Of a stretch of 64,000 bases of DNA, positions 44,156 to 52,703 are shown in pieces. The position numbers and the translations under genes were made by a program. Under the pieces are notes generated by a model. The model was not told the DNA's origin and made no database searches. It saw only the letters and a program-made list of their open reading frames with translations. This DNA is from a bacterium. GTDB lineage: Bacteria; Pseudomonadota; Alphaproteobacteria; Micavibrionales; UBA2020. The stretch is from contig JAQSDV010000004.1 in NCBI GenBank assembly GCA_029945425.1, positions 496,436 through 560,435 on the forward strand. Reading direction: 5' to 3'. The first letter of the stretch is position 1. The number at the start of each line of letters is the position of its first letter.

Positions 44156-47100
44156 TTACTTCACGGGCAGTGCGCCTTGACCACCTTTTGCGGGGGGTGC
44201 CTGAAGGTCTTCGATCTTGACCTTGGTCAGCGCAATCATTTCTTCGCAGATTTTTTCGATCACCGCGCCGACGTTCGCTTCTTCGGCCTTGCCGCGGTCG
44301 GAAAGTTCGGCCACGCGGCGTTTCAATTCGTTACGCGCCGATCCGCCGGGGAAGTTTGCGCCCAGCAGGCGGCGTGCCTGTGCCGCACCCAGACGGGTAT
44401 AGAGACGGTTACGGATCGCAACGTCCTCGGTCGTCGTGGAGAACGCCCACAATTCGAGAGGGCCCAGCGTGTTGATCAAGTGCTGTTCATATTTGCCGTC
44501 GACGGTGCCGAGGACGAGCAGCGCAGGCGCGCCGGACGATTTCGGGCCGGTCAGTTTATGGCGGATGATCCAGCGTGCGGTATCGGTCAGGCCGAAGCGA
44601 TCTTGAGTCGCCTGAACCGCGCCGTCGGAGATAGCGGTACCAAGGACCCAGACGCCTGTCGCCAAATCGACCATGTCGTCGTCGAAGTCGTCCAGCATCT
44701 GGGATGCAAGAATGATCTGAATCCCGCGTTTACGGCCCTCGCGCACGTCCCGGACGATCTGGTGGCGCACCGATTTGGTGCGCGACGTCCGGTGGAACTC
44801 GTCGTAGCAAAGGCGCTTCGGCGTTTCCTGGAATTCGCGGAGGCGTTTTTCGTGATAGACGCGGTACTGGGGCTTCATCTGCGCCAGCGCTTCCTCGTTG
44901 ATCCACCACGGCGTGACCAGCGCGTGGCGCGCCAGCATGTACATGATGGCGGTCTGGCGGTCGGACGCGGCGTCGCCTGCGGGGCAGACGTCGGCCAAGT
45001 CGAGCGCACAGACGCGGTTTTCGGCGAGCGAGAATTTCGTGACCGAAGACAGGATCGGGAATTCGCGGACGCCGGAGGTGATCATACGCTCGAAAGCGTG
45101 AATGACACCCTCGGACGAGGCGCCGATCGAGGTTTCTTCCAGCAGGTTCTTGATCTGCGGGCGGCGGGCGGCGGCAACCGAGTCGCCCAGGGTCGGCATC
45201 GCATAACGCTGTGCGATGGTCGCCTCATACGTGGCGCCCTTTTCAAACAACATGTCGACCACGTCCCACCAATAGGCGGAAGGCGGCAGGATCAGGTCAT
45301 AGCGGCGGATGGCTTCGTCGACCACCTGGTCGATACGCGGCAGATAGGGGCGCGGTTCGGCGTTGGACGAACCGTCATCGCGCCAGCGGAACATCTCGTC
45401 GATGACCATACCCGCCAGCTGCGCGATACCGTCGTAGGGTTCGGCCTGACCGGGGGGCGTACAGATCAGCGTGAGCAATTCGTTCAGGAACGAACGCTCG
45501 GTCACCTGCGGATAGCGCATGCCGAGTTTCGTATCGAACGGGTTGATCGCGAAGTTGGTCGTCATCTGCAGACGGAACGAAGTCACTTCGTTACGGCGAT
45601 GCGGCGGCAGCGCGTCCTTCAGCAGGGAAACGAGGCCCGCCGAAGACGGGCCGATGTCGATGACGGCGACGAAGGGCAGCTGCGACACACCGGCAGTCAA
45701 GCAGGTGCCGAGGTTGAGCGTGTTCATCAAAACCGATTTACCACCGCCCGGCTGCGCGAAGACAAGGTCGAACCAGGTCGTGGTGACGTTGGTACCGGTC
45801 TGGTACGGCCAGACGCGGCCGTCGGGCGTGCGGAACAGGATCGAGCCACGGTCGAAGGGCGACGAGGCGCGCTGCCACGGCACCAGTTTCATGATCTCGT
45901 AAAGCGGCACGACCGCGGGCGGGGCGGTCGATGCGCAATGGATGGCGAGCGCGGAGGACATCACCTGATCGAGCGGATCGCCCGAGATGTGCGACACCTG
46001 CGCATAGCCCCATGATTCAGCGGACTGCGTGAGCGCGGACAAACGGTCCTCGATCAATTCCATGTTGCCCTTGGGCGCCCAGGTGCAGAACGACAGGCGC
46101 ATCTTCACGACGGGTTCGTTGCGCGACATCATCGACAGCGCTTCCAGCGCGTCCTTCACCTGCTTGTTATCGGCGTTGGTGACGGCGAAGACGGATGACA
46201 GGAACGCCTGCATCGCCATGCCTTGAATGCCGCCGCCTTCGATCAGGATCGACATGCGGAACGGGGTTTTCGATTCAGACATACGCGCAAGGAACATCGG
46301 GAAGGGCAGCGGGTCGGTCGGGCCCAGCACCATATCGACGCCGCCCCAGTAATACTTGCCCATTTCAACGACGTGGTCGTTGATGACGCGGGCCGACGCC
46401 ATGGTCAGCTGCTGGCGCAAGGTGGGCCAGAGAATTTCGGAGAGGTCGGATTTCTTTTCGGGCGCGCGCGCAGGGATGGGATCGCCCGGCAGGAAAGCGC
46501 GCCAGCTGGAATCACCGGAAACCTGGATGAGGTTGGAGCGGATGGTGACAAGCGCGTCATGCACTTCCATCTCGCCGCACTGCATGCCCATTTCGCGCAA
46601 GGAGGTGATGGTGGAGCCGACGAAGCTCTGGTGGCGGGTGCGCAGGCCTTCGATCGCGGCAAACGGGTACTGGGCGTCATCCGCCTTGACCCATTTTTTC
46701 TTGCGCGAGCGTTCGGCTTCGCGCGCCATGTCGGATTTCGACAGGACGGCGGGACGCGTCCAGAGGACGAAGTAAATTTCTTCCCAGGCAAGGTAATGGC
46801 ACAGGTGGCGCGCGCGTTCCTCGAAAATGTCTTCGATCTCGAGGCCGACGTTTTTCGCGGCGGTGTAGTTGGGGCGCAGAAGCTTGCGGATTTCTTCCTG
46901 GATGCGGTCGGGGTTACGGCTGAAATAGATCTGGAGCGCGTGGCCGGGACGGTCGAAGGTCGTACCCATTTTAACGACGCAGTCGGAAAGGATCTTTTTG
47001 TATTCGGCGTCACCGATGATCTGGCGCGCGCCATCGACCTTCAGCACGGTCAGCAGCGAACCGTCTTCGGCCGCGAAAACGAATTCGCTGTCCGAGGTTT

Positions 47101-47176
47101 CAAGCCTGATGAAACTTTCGACCGGCTGGCGCAGCAGACGGACAATAGGCCTCAACAGATTGTCGAACATACCCAT
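44156..47176 (-). CDS. dotO: Type IVB secretion ATPase DotO/IcmB
   Basis: 1006 aa, the same size as Legionella IcmB. It is a VirB4-family ATPase that powers the inner-membrane complex. The N-terminus (MFDNLLRPIVRLLRQPVESF) and LTVLKVDGARQIIGDAEYKK are typical. Walker A is FAQPGGGKSVLMNTL near residue 480, a Walker B-like RLCYDEFHRTS lies near 790, and ILASQMLDDFDDDMVDLATG follows. No signal peptide. It is the last gene of the locus, after dotN, as in icmJ-icmB and IncI traT/traU order. The start at 47176 has a weak ribosome site; MFDN at 47170 is an alternative. Confidence 0.93.
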   Translation of the reverse strand: MGMFDNLLRPIVRLLRQPVESFIRLETSDSEFVFAAEDGSLLTVLKVDGARQIIGDAEYKKILSDCVVKMGTTFDRPGHALQIYFSRNPDRIQEEIRKLLRPNYTAAKNVGLEIEDIFEERARHLCHYLAWEEIYFVLWTRPAVLSKSDMAREAERSRKKKWVKADDAQYPFAAIEGLRTRHQSFVGSTITSLREMGMQCGEMEVHDALVTIRSNLIQVSGDSSWRAFLPGDPIPARAPEKKSDLSEILWPTLRQQLTMASARVINDHVVEMGKYYWGGVDMVLGPTDPLPFPMFLARMSESKTPFRMSILIEGGGIQGMAMQAFLSSVFAVTNADNKQVKDALEALSMMSRNEPVVKMRLSFCTWAPKGNMELIEDRLSALTQSAESWGYAQVSHISGDPLDQVMSSALAIHCASTAPPAVVPLYEIMKLVPWQRASSPFDRGSILFRTPDGRVWPYQTGTNVTTTWFDLVFAQPGGGKSVLMNTLNLGTCLTAGVSQLPFVAVIDIGPSSAGLVSLLKDALPPHRRNEVTSFRLQMTTNFAINPFDTKLGMRYPQVTERSFLNELLTLICTPPGQAEPYDGIAQLAGMVIDEMFRWRDDGSSNAEPRPYLPRIDQVVDEAIRRYDLILPPSAYWWDVVDMLFEKGATYEATIAQRYAMPTLGDSVAAARRPQIKNLLEETSIGASSEGVIHAFERMITSGVREFPILSSVTKFSLAENRVCALDLADVCPAGDAASDRQTAIMYMLARHALVTPWWINEEALAQMKPQYRVYHEKRLREFQETPKRLCYDEFHRTSRTKSVRHQIVRDVREGRKRGIQIILASQMLDDFDDDMVDLATGVWVLGTAISDGAVQATQDRFGLTDTARWIIRHKLTGPKSSGAPALLVLGTVDGKYEQHLINTLGPLELWAFSTTTEDVAIRNRLYTRLGAAQARRLLGANFPGGSARNELKRRVAELSDRGKAEEANVGAVIEKICEEMIALTKVKIEDLQAPPAKGGQGALPVK

Positions 47177-47361
47177 GAAAAACGATCCCCATTTTATTCA
47201 GCCAGCGGCACACCAAATTGCCCCGCCACGGGCCGGTATTTCAGATTTATTAATATATACCAGAAGCTTGCCGCATCAAAAGGGAGTTTTGGCTGAAATA
47301 GCGCGCATGCGAAATGCGCCCCTACCCGAGACTATCCATATAATTTGGGATTCAGTAAAAG

Positions 47362-48054
47362 TTAGGCGGCCTTCGCCTTGAGGTCGTAGAAAATCTTCAC
47401 CCAGCGGCGCGGCGGCAGCTCGCCGAAGGGGCCGTCCTTGGACCGCCAATAGGCGAGGATCTGCGGGAACTGGTTAAACTCCAGATCGCCTTCCTTGATG
47501 ATGCGGCGGTCGAGCGGCAGCACGCGGAAGCCTTTCAGCTTGGCGTTGCGGCCCTTGTATTCGGATGTTTCGAGGAAGTCTTGCAAGACAGTCGCGAGGA
47601 TTTTCGGGCTGTCGGTGCCGAGGCGGTTCTTGGCCTCTTCCTTGCGGGACAGCAGCGCCTCCATCGCGTCGCGGGCGGCGTCGGCCATCGGGCCTTGTGA
47701 AATGCGGGCCACGTAAATCGCGCGGCAGATGTGGTGGAGCGCGGCCTGCCCGATTTCGGGCAGCCAGATCACGGCGCCCGACTGCATGCGGTCGACGCGC
47801 TCGACGTGGAAACACTGGTAGCAGAAGGTGCAGCAGGTCGCGTAATCATCGGGGCCGTTCGGTTTGTCCGACTTGCCGATGTAATTCACTTCCTGATATT
47901 TGCGCGACTGGAAGCCGCAGTAACGACAGGTGTTGTCGTCGCGGGCGAGCGCCTTGGCGCGCGTTTCTTCCGAAGGTTTGTGGACATCCCCCGAAAGAAC
48001 GCGCCCGGCATCAGAGAGTCCACTGATGCCGGGCGTAATTCTTAGATAAGCCAT
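47362..48054 (-). CDS. dotN: Type IVB protein DotN/IcmJ
   Basis: 230 aa. An HNH-like zinc-binding fold is suggested by CRYCGFQS (about residue 43) and CTFCYQCFHVERVD (about residue 75), matching the zinc site of Legionella DotN (IcmJ). The protein ends with FPQILAYWRSKDG and PRRWVKIFYDLK. In Legionella DotN belongs to the DotL coupling complex. It is placed directly before dotO, as in other type IVB loci. A 185-nt gap without a gene separates it from dotO. Confidence 0.88.
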   Translation of the reverse strand: MAYLRITPGISGLSDAGRVLSGDVHKPSEETRAKALARDDNTCRYCGFQSRKYQEVNYIGKSDKPNGPDDYATCCTFCYQCFHVERVDRMQSGAVIWLPEIGQAALHHICRAIYVARISQGPMADAARDAMEALLSRKEEAKNRLGTDSPKILATVLQDFLETSEYKGRNAKLKGFRVLPLDRRIIKEGDLEFNQFPQILAYWRSKDGPFGELPPRRWVKIFYDLKAKAA

Positions 48055-48080
48055 GTAGGCGTTATCCCGTCAGGCTTGGC

Positions 48081-48470
48081 TTACTGGAAAACCGTGACGC
48101 TGTCCATTTGCAGGGACGAAGCGTTGATTTTCTGGAGCGAGCCGTTCGAGATGGAGCCCTGCATCGCTTGCTGGATGAAGGGGAACGCGAGGAGCGCGCC
48201 GCCGCAACCAATACGAACGAGGCCGTCTTTCATCGGGGTCTGGCCGGGGTTGTCAACGTGCATTTTCAGCTTGAAAATGCCCGCAACGCCGAGGCCCGCG
48301 CCGCCAATCCAGCAGACGACGGAGATCAGGTTGTTAAAGCCGCCCGAAGCAGCGATCATGTTGTTAGACATGTCGCGGAACGTGGTGGCTGCATCAGCTG
48401 CGGAAGCCGAGCCGGCAATCATGCCGAGGGTTGCGCAGGCAGCGAGTTTATGAGTCATTGACCGTTTCAT
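48081..48470 (-). CDS. DotP/IcmD-like membrane protein, copy 3
   Basis: 129 aa. An N-terminal signal-like segment (LAACATLGMIAGSASAADAA) is followed by two membrane helices around NNLISVVCWIGGAGLGVAGI and GLVRIGCGGALLAFPFIQQA, with a conserved HVDNPGQTPMKDG loop. Length and topology match Legionella IcmD (DotP). Two near-identical copies lie at 49832 and 50304, and the 48536 gene is a longer relative. AAGGAGA lies before the ATG. Position directly before dotN equals that of icmD before icmJ. Confidence 0.85.
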   Translation of the reverse strand: MKRSMTHKLAACATLGMIAGSASAADAATTFRDMSNNMIAASGGFNNLISVVCWIGGAGLGVAGIFKLKMHVDNPGQTPMKDGLVRIGCGGALLAFPFIQQAMQGSISNGSLQKINASSLQMDSVTVFQ

Positions 48471-48535
48471 TGTAGTTCTCCTTCACTTACACACATTAAC
48501 GTTTTAAAAATATAGCAAGTTTTTACACTTGTCCA

Positions 48536-49462
48536 CTAGCCAAACGTCAGACCCGTTACCCCTACGGTATTCGTAACAGCGTTCACGAATTCCCCCAGGT
48601 TGATAGCAACGGCTCCGCCGAATAGGAACGTCAAGCCTTGCGCGAGGGTAGCACCCTGCTGCCCATCGGCAAAGTTTTTCAAGACGAACCATCCTCTGAG
48701 GAAGGCGATGTACCCGACGATCATGACGAATACCTCGAGGCCTCCCAAAACATAAGCAACGCGGTCAGCATCGGCCGTGTTGTTGATTACTGTGTTATCA
48801 ATCGTAATTTTGGTCATCAGCTGGTTGTTGCCGAAGATGCTCGAGGTGAACGAGCCGATCGACGAGCCGTAGTTGAACAGCATACCGGATGCAACGAATG
48901 TCATAATCGTACCGAAACCGGCGGGACCCTTGGGGCCTTCTTCCATGCGTTTCGTCAGGCGCGACACACCGACCAGCAGCAGCGCGATACCGGACAGATA
49001 CGCGAAGGCGACCAGCATGCTCTCGATCGGGCCTGCCACGTCTTTCATCACGTCGACGACCATTTTGTCGAGGCCGCCCGCGGTCAGCGCGCCGGTGGTG
49101 AAGGAAGTGGTGGTGACTTTGTTGCCGCCGTAAGCGCCTGCGCCAAACAGCGAGCCGTTGACCGCGTTGATGGTAAAGGGCAGCGACAGCAGCATGCCGC
49201 CCGCAATCATGCGTTTCACGCCCTGCGACAACGGGGTCTGCGCGGGGTTATCCACATGGTCCTTGAATTTGAAGATAGCGGCGCAGCCGAGGAAGGCGCC
49301 CGCAATCCAGGCAACCGTCGTCAGAACGCTCTGGAACTTGTCCCAGGAATTCTTGAAGGCATTGATGACCGTGCTCAGTTTGTTACCGGCCTCTGCATCG
49401 CCGGCGACCGTCATCAGGACGGCAAACAACGCGAGAGACAATAGTATTTTGCGGACTTGCAT
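48536..49462 (-). CDS. DotE/IcmC-like protein with two DotP-type modules
   Basis: 308 aa from MQVRKILLSLALFAVLMTVA. The first half has the DotP-type module (WIAGAFLGCAAIFKFKDHVD, NPAQTPLSQGVKRMIAGGML). The C-terminal half repeats its layout (IVGYIAFLRGWFVLKNFADG, ATLAQGLTFLFGGAVAINLG), so the gene looks like an internal duplication with a central membrane pair between. Position between dotF and dotP equals icmC (dotE). I chose the ATG at 49462, before a signal-like stretch, over upstream in-frame codons. Confidence 0.75.
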   Translation of the reverse strand: MQVRKILLSLALFAVLMTVAGDAEAGNKLSTVINAFKNSWDKFQSVLTTVAWIAGAFLGCAAIFKFKDHVDNPAQTPLSQGVKRMIAGGMLLSLPFTINAVNGSLFGAGAYGGNKVTTTSFTTGALTAGGLDKMVVDVMKDVAGPIESMLVAFAYLSGIALLLVGVSRLTKRMEEGPKGPAGFGTIMTFVASGMLFNYGSSIGSFTSSIFGNNQLMTKITIDNTVINNTADADRVAYVLGGLEVFVMIVGYIAFLRGWFVLKNFADGQQGATLAQGLTFLFGGAVAINLGEFVNAVTNTVGVTGLTFG

Positions 49463-49831
49463 GAAATACACCCTTAAGCCGTTCATCAGAGAACAGGTTA
49501 TATCTTTATTACAACACCTTTTGGGGAACTGCGCAAACAATCCGTGCGTTCGGGCGCGGTATTGGAAGTTGTAAGCCACTGTTTTCTATATGGAATTATC
49601 CCCCTAGATTCCTTGTCCCAATCATTAAAATGCCCCTCAAATTTGTGCCAAAAGGGACAAAACGTGAGAATCATTCTCAGAATCTTATGGATTGGTTAAG
49701 CAGGAGGGCCGGAGTTAACCATCGCTATATATAAGGTATGCACGTTCTCCTGAACCGGCAAGGCGCGGCCCGGGCGGTATGCAACCCCGCCCGGGCGGCC
49801 TCTCCGCCGCGTGATGCGGCGGAAACCGGTA
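49463..49831. other. Intergenic region with palindromes, 369 nt
   Basis: No gene supported. It carries the Fur-box-like palindrome at 49665-49679 and, near the 49832 stop, two GC-rich stem-loops: CCCGGGCGG/CCGCCCGGG (about 49771-49796) and CCGCCGC/GCGGCGG (about 49803-49822). The stems probably terminate or stabilise the upstream minus-strand transcript; no T-run follows. Confidence 0.5.
49665..49679. promoter_or_regulatory. Perfect Fur-box-like palindrome, copy 1
   Basis: TGAGAAT-C-ATTCTCA, a perfect 7-1-7 dyad resembling the Fur consensus TGA-AAT-N-ATT-TCA. It lies about 200 nt before the DotE-like start. An identical-armed copy occurs at 51182. Confidence 0.55.
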
Positions 49832-50233
49832 TCACGGCGCGCCGAAGACCGTGACGCTATCCATCTGCAGCGACGCCGCGTTGAGTTTTTGCAGGGAGCC
49901 GTTGGAGATCGAGCCCTGCATCGCCCCCATGATAAAGGGGAAGGCGAGCAGCGCGCCGCCGCAGCCGAGGCGCACCAGCCCGTCCTTCATCGGCGTCTGC
50001 GCGGGATTGTCGACATGGTTCTTCAGCTTGAAGATGCCGGCGACACCAAGCCCCGCGCCGCCGATCCAGCAGACGGTCGAGATCAGGTTGTTCGCGCCGC
50101 TCATTGCAAGAATGATGTTGCGCGCCATGTCGGCGAAGGTGGTCGCGGTTTGGGCATGCGCATCGGTGGACAACCCTGCGATCATGCCCATCGTCGCAAG
50201 CGCGGCAAGTTTGTGGTTCAGTTTTGTTTTCAT
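49832..50233 (-). CDS. DotP/IcmD-like membrane protein, copy 2
   Basis: 133 aa. Signal-like N-terminus LAALATMGMIAGLSTDAHAQ, then MARNIILAMSGANNLISTVC, WIGGAGLGVAGIFKLKNHVD, and NPAQTPMKDGLVRLGCGGAL. The C-terminus SNGSLQKLNAASLQMDSVTV matches copies 1 and 3 closely. It lies 70 nt after copy 1. The three copies differ mainly at the N- and C-termini. A role as an inner-membrane or translocon component is inferred from IcmD. Confidence 0.82.
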   Translation of the reverse strand: MKTKLNHKLAALATMGMIAGLSTDAHAQTATTFADMARNIILAMSGANNLISTVCWIGGAGLGVAGIFKLKNHVDNPAQTPMKDGLVRLGCGGALLAFPFIMGAMQGSISNGSLQKLNAASLQMDSVTVFGAP

Positions 50234-50303
50234 CTGTTGCGTTCCTTTTTTTCTTTTTTTATGCGTGACGTTTTTTCACCCCGCCTTTTCATCAGGCGGT
50301 TTT

Positions 50304-50702
50304 TTAATTGCCGAAAGTGCTGGTGCTGTCCATTTGCAGCGACGATGCGTTGAGTTTCTGCATGGAACCATTGGAAATCGAGCCCTGCATCGCCTGTTGG
50401 ATAAACGGAAACGCAAGCAGCGCGCCGCCGCAGCCCAATCGCACGAGGCCGTCTTTCATGGGCGTTTGGCCCGGATTGTCGACATGGTTTTTCAGCTTGA
50501 AGATGCCCGCGACACCAAGGCCCGCGCCGCCGATCCAGCAGACGACGGAGATGAGGTTGTTGAACCCGCCTGTGGCCGCGATCATGTTGTTCGACATATC
50601 GCGGAACGTCGTCGCCGCGGATGCCGCATCTGCGTTGCCCGCGATCATGCCGAGCGTGGCGGCGGCGGCGAGTTTGTGCGTGAGTTTCATTTTCGTTTTC
50701 AT
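50304..50702 (-). CDS. DotP/IcmD-like membrane protein, copy 1
   Basis: 132 aa. MKTKMKLTHKLAAAATLGMI signal-like start, then MSNNMIAATGGFNNLISVVC, a hydrophobic pair and LQMDSTSTFGN at the end. It is closest to copy 3 in the middle (GGFNNLISVVCWIGG identical). Two tandem copies here have no counterpart in Legionella, where icmC and icmD are single. The gap of 528 nt upstream separates it from dotF. Confidence 0.82.
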   Translation of the reverse strand: MKTKMKLTHKLAAAATLGMIAGNADAASAATTFRDMSNNMIAATGGFNNLISVVCWIGGAGLGVAGIFKLKNHVDNPGQTPMKDGLVRLGCGGALLAFPFIQQAMQGSISNGSMQKLNASSLQMDSTSTFGN

Positions 50703-51230
50703 TTCTGTGCTTCCTTTTTTTGTGGTTGCGGTTCGTTCGTCGAGCGCGGTTTCGCATCTGGCGCATGCGGGTTCATGCGTCCGTTTTTTTGAGGTGATTT
50801 TTTTGAAAATGGGCGGGCGGCGGTTCAGCCACCACGCGGCAAACGGCTATCGCCGCAGTCGCGGTTGCGGCGGCGGAGAGGCGTGCGGAGATTGGGCGGG
50901 CATGGCGGCGCGTGCGCGGCAACAGCCGCGGTGATAGGTGGTTGTCATGGAAATGTGCTCCCCTCGTAGGCACCGGTTCTGCCGGTGCTTCGTCTTCAAA
51001 CACGCCCCTGTTGCATCGAGGCTTCTATCTTCATTCCATCACGGGTTTGAATCTTGCGCAAATGCGGGGAGGTGATGTGAGCAGGAGGATGGATATTCAA
51101 ATAACTGATTTATCAGCATAATAACGCCTGATAAATTTCTGGAGAAATACCGGCTGTACCCCAGAATAGAAACAGCCCGCTTGAGAATAATTCTCAACAC
51201 GGGCTGTTTGCGAATGATTCGCGTCTAGGT
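50703..51230. other. Intergenic region, 528 nt
   Basis: Between the dotP copies and dotF. No convincing gene. It holds a hairpin GCACCGG/CCGGTGC (about 50969-50987), an inverted repeat ATTTATCAG/CTGATAAAT (51108-51136), and the dotF terminator with the second Fur-box-like palindrome. It presumably contains the promoter of the two dotP copies. Confidence 0.5.
51170..51209 (-). terminator. Terminator after dotF containing a Fur-box-like palindrome
   Basis: AAACAGCCCG (51170-51179) pairs with CGGGCTGTTT (51200-51209). The loop itself holds the perfect dyad TGAGAAT-A-ATTCTCA at 51182-51196. On the minus strand TTTCTATTCT follows. A second smaller dyad GCGAAT-G-ATTCGC is at 51210-51222. Terminator and operator functions may overlap. 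Confidence 0.65.
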
Positions 51231-52589
51231 TTACTGGCGGATACGGCCGCGCGTGCCGCTGACATACCAGCGGCCGGTTTCGTCCTTGGCAATCGCCGTG
51301 ACGCGCCCGACGCCGTTCAGCGTATCGCCTACACCGATGCTTTTCAACTCGTTGGAACCGGCAGGCGCAACCCAGGCCATGCCGGGCTTCGCCGATTTCA
51401 GCACCCAGCGCGACGTGATTTTGTTGGATACGACGGGCGACGCGGTTCTGAGGGTGGCGGTGCGCGCAACGCGGCGTTTCTTCGGCGCGGTCACGACGGG
51501 TTCGTCAGCTGAAGATGCCGACATCGAAGATGCGGACGAAGAAGAGTTTTTCGCAGCCGCAAGATCCGCCTGCAGTTTTGCGATCTGCGCGTCTTTCGCA
51601 TCCGCTTCCGCTTTCAGCGACGCGGCGTTTTGCTCGAGCGTGCTGACTTGGGTTTGCAGCGATTCCAGCTTGCCGGCGACAGCAGGGTCGGAGGCCGCGG
51701 GCGCGGGATCCGCTGCGACCACGTTGTTCGCGGGCGCAGGCGTCGCCATGGGATCGGTTGCCATCGGATCGGCAGCAGCAGGATCAGCGGCGGGTGCCGG
51801 TGTGCCTGCGAGGGGATCGCTGCCGCTGACGGCGGCGGTCACATCGGTTGCGGCGGGCGCCATCGGATCCGCCATGGGATCAGCAGCAGGCGCGGGCGTG
51901 GTTGCAGCGGCTGTATCGGGCGCGCTCATCGCGTCAGGTGCAGACATGCCATCCGGCGCAGAAATACCGGCAGGGGCGGCAATCGTGGGCTTGCCCGCAT
52001 CGGCGGTGACGGCAGCGCCATCAGCGGCCGCAGCCGGCGTGCCGGCGGGGCCGAGGTCGGAGAAGGGATCTTTATCGCCGGGGGAAACAATCTTGGTCCT
52101 GTCGGTGAGCTGGGCGCCGACAGCGCCCGGGATCATGCCGGGGTTGGCGGGCGGCGTGATGGCGGGCGTGGCCGCTGCGACGGGATCGCCGGGGGGCGTC
52201 ATGGCGGGTACCGTTGCGATTGCGGGCGGAACGGCATCGGTGCCGGTTGCGGGCGGCAGGCCGGTTGCGGGCGGCAGGCCGGTTGCGGCAAGATCAGCAG
52301 GCGCAGCGGGCGGCAGGCCGGCATCCGTTGCGGGCGTGGAGGCGGGTGTGTCGCCGGTCGCTGCTGCAACTTTTGCAGCGGGCGTCACGCCAGGAATATT
52401 CACGGGCAGTTTGATGAGGCCCATGTATTCGGCGCCGAGCGCACCGCCGATGCCCAGCACCGCGAGCAGCACGATGAATTTTCCCGCGCCGCCCGATTTC
52501 TTCACGGGCTTGACGGGCGCGGCCGGGGTTTCTTCTTCGAATTCGGCGTCGACTTGTTCGACTTCATCGAAATTTTCGCTGTTGGTCAT
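51231..52589 (-). CDS. dotF: Type IVB protein DotF/IcmG-like
   Basis: 452 aa. A cytoplasmic acidic start, then one membrane helix (FIVLLAVLGIGGALGAEYMG, residues about 38-57). A long Ala/Pro/Asp-rich linker with short repeats follows (ATGLPPATGLPPATG, MSAPDAMSAPD, DPMATDPMAT). A coiled coil (LESLQTQVSTLEQNAASLKA) is near residues 300-345. The conserved C-terminal domain reads WVLKSAKPGMAWVAPAGSNE and ends GRWYVSGTRGRIRQ. Position after dotG and the C-terminal domain support DotF/IcmG (TraP of IncI). The linker is far longer than in Legionella. Confidence 0.78.
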   Translation of the reverse strand: MTNSENFDEVEQVDAEFEEETPAAPVKPVKKSGGAGKFIVLLAVLGIGGALGAEYMGLIKLPVNIPGVTPAAKVAAATGDTPASTPATDAGLPPAAPADLAATGLPPATGLPPATGTDAVPPAIATVPAMTPPGDPVAAATPAITPPANPGMIPGAVGAQLTDRTKIVSPGDKDPFSDLGPAGTPAAAADGAAVTADAGKPTIAAPAGISAPDGMSAPDAMSAPDTAAATTPAPAADPMADPMAPAATDVTAAVSGSDPLAGTPAPAADPAAADPMATDPMATPAPANNVVAADPAPAASDPAVAGKLESLQTQVSTLEQNAASLKAEADAKDAQIAKLQADLAAAKNSSSSASSMSASSADEPVVTAPKKRRVARTATLRTASPVVSNKITSRWVLKSAKPGMAWVAPAGSNELKSIGVGDTLNGVGRVTAIAKDETGRWYVSGTRGRIRQ

Positions 52590-52629
52590 CGTTTTCTTCC
52601 CTCGTTTTTCGTCTGTTTTTTAACATGAA

Positions 52630-52652
52630 CATCCGGCCTTGGCGGCCGGATG
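52630..52652. repeat. Intercistronic hairpin between dotG and dotF
   Basis: CATCCGGCC/GGCCGGATG, a 9-bp perfect stem with a 5-nt loop. No T-run follows on the minus strand, so it may protect or process the message rather than terminate it. Confidence 0.4.
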
Positions 52653-52703
52653 CTCGTGAACACCGGAAAACCCGGCGTTTAATCTTTTGTCGCGTCCCGC
52701 CGC

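Noticed and set aside
44141..46015. A 624-codon plus-strand open frame
   Set aside because: It is antisense to dotO and has biased low-complexity composition; dotO is the real gene.
50773..51003. Possible 76-aa minus-strand gene in the gap before the dotP copies
   Set aside because: No ribosome site, Arg/His/Pro-biased composition and no resemblance to neighbours; it spans a hairpin.
52204..52330. Tandem short repeats in the dotF region as a CRISPR or VNTR
   Set aside because: They are in-frame repeats encoding Ala/Pro/Gly-rich linker residues; no spacers or repeat-spacer structure.
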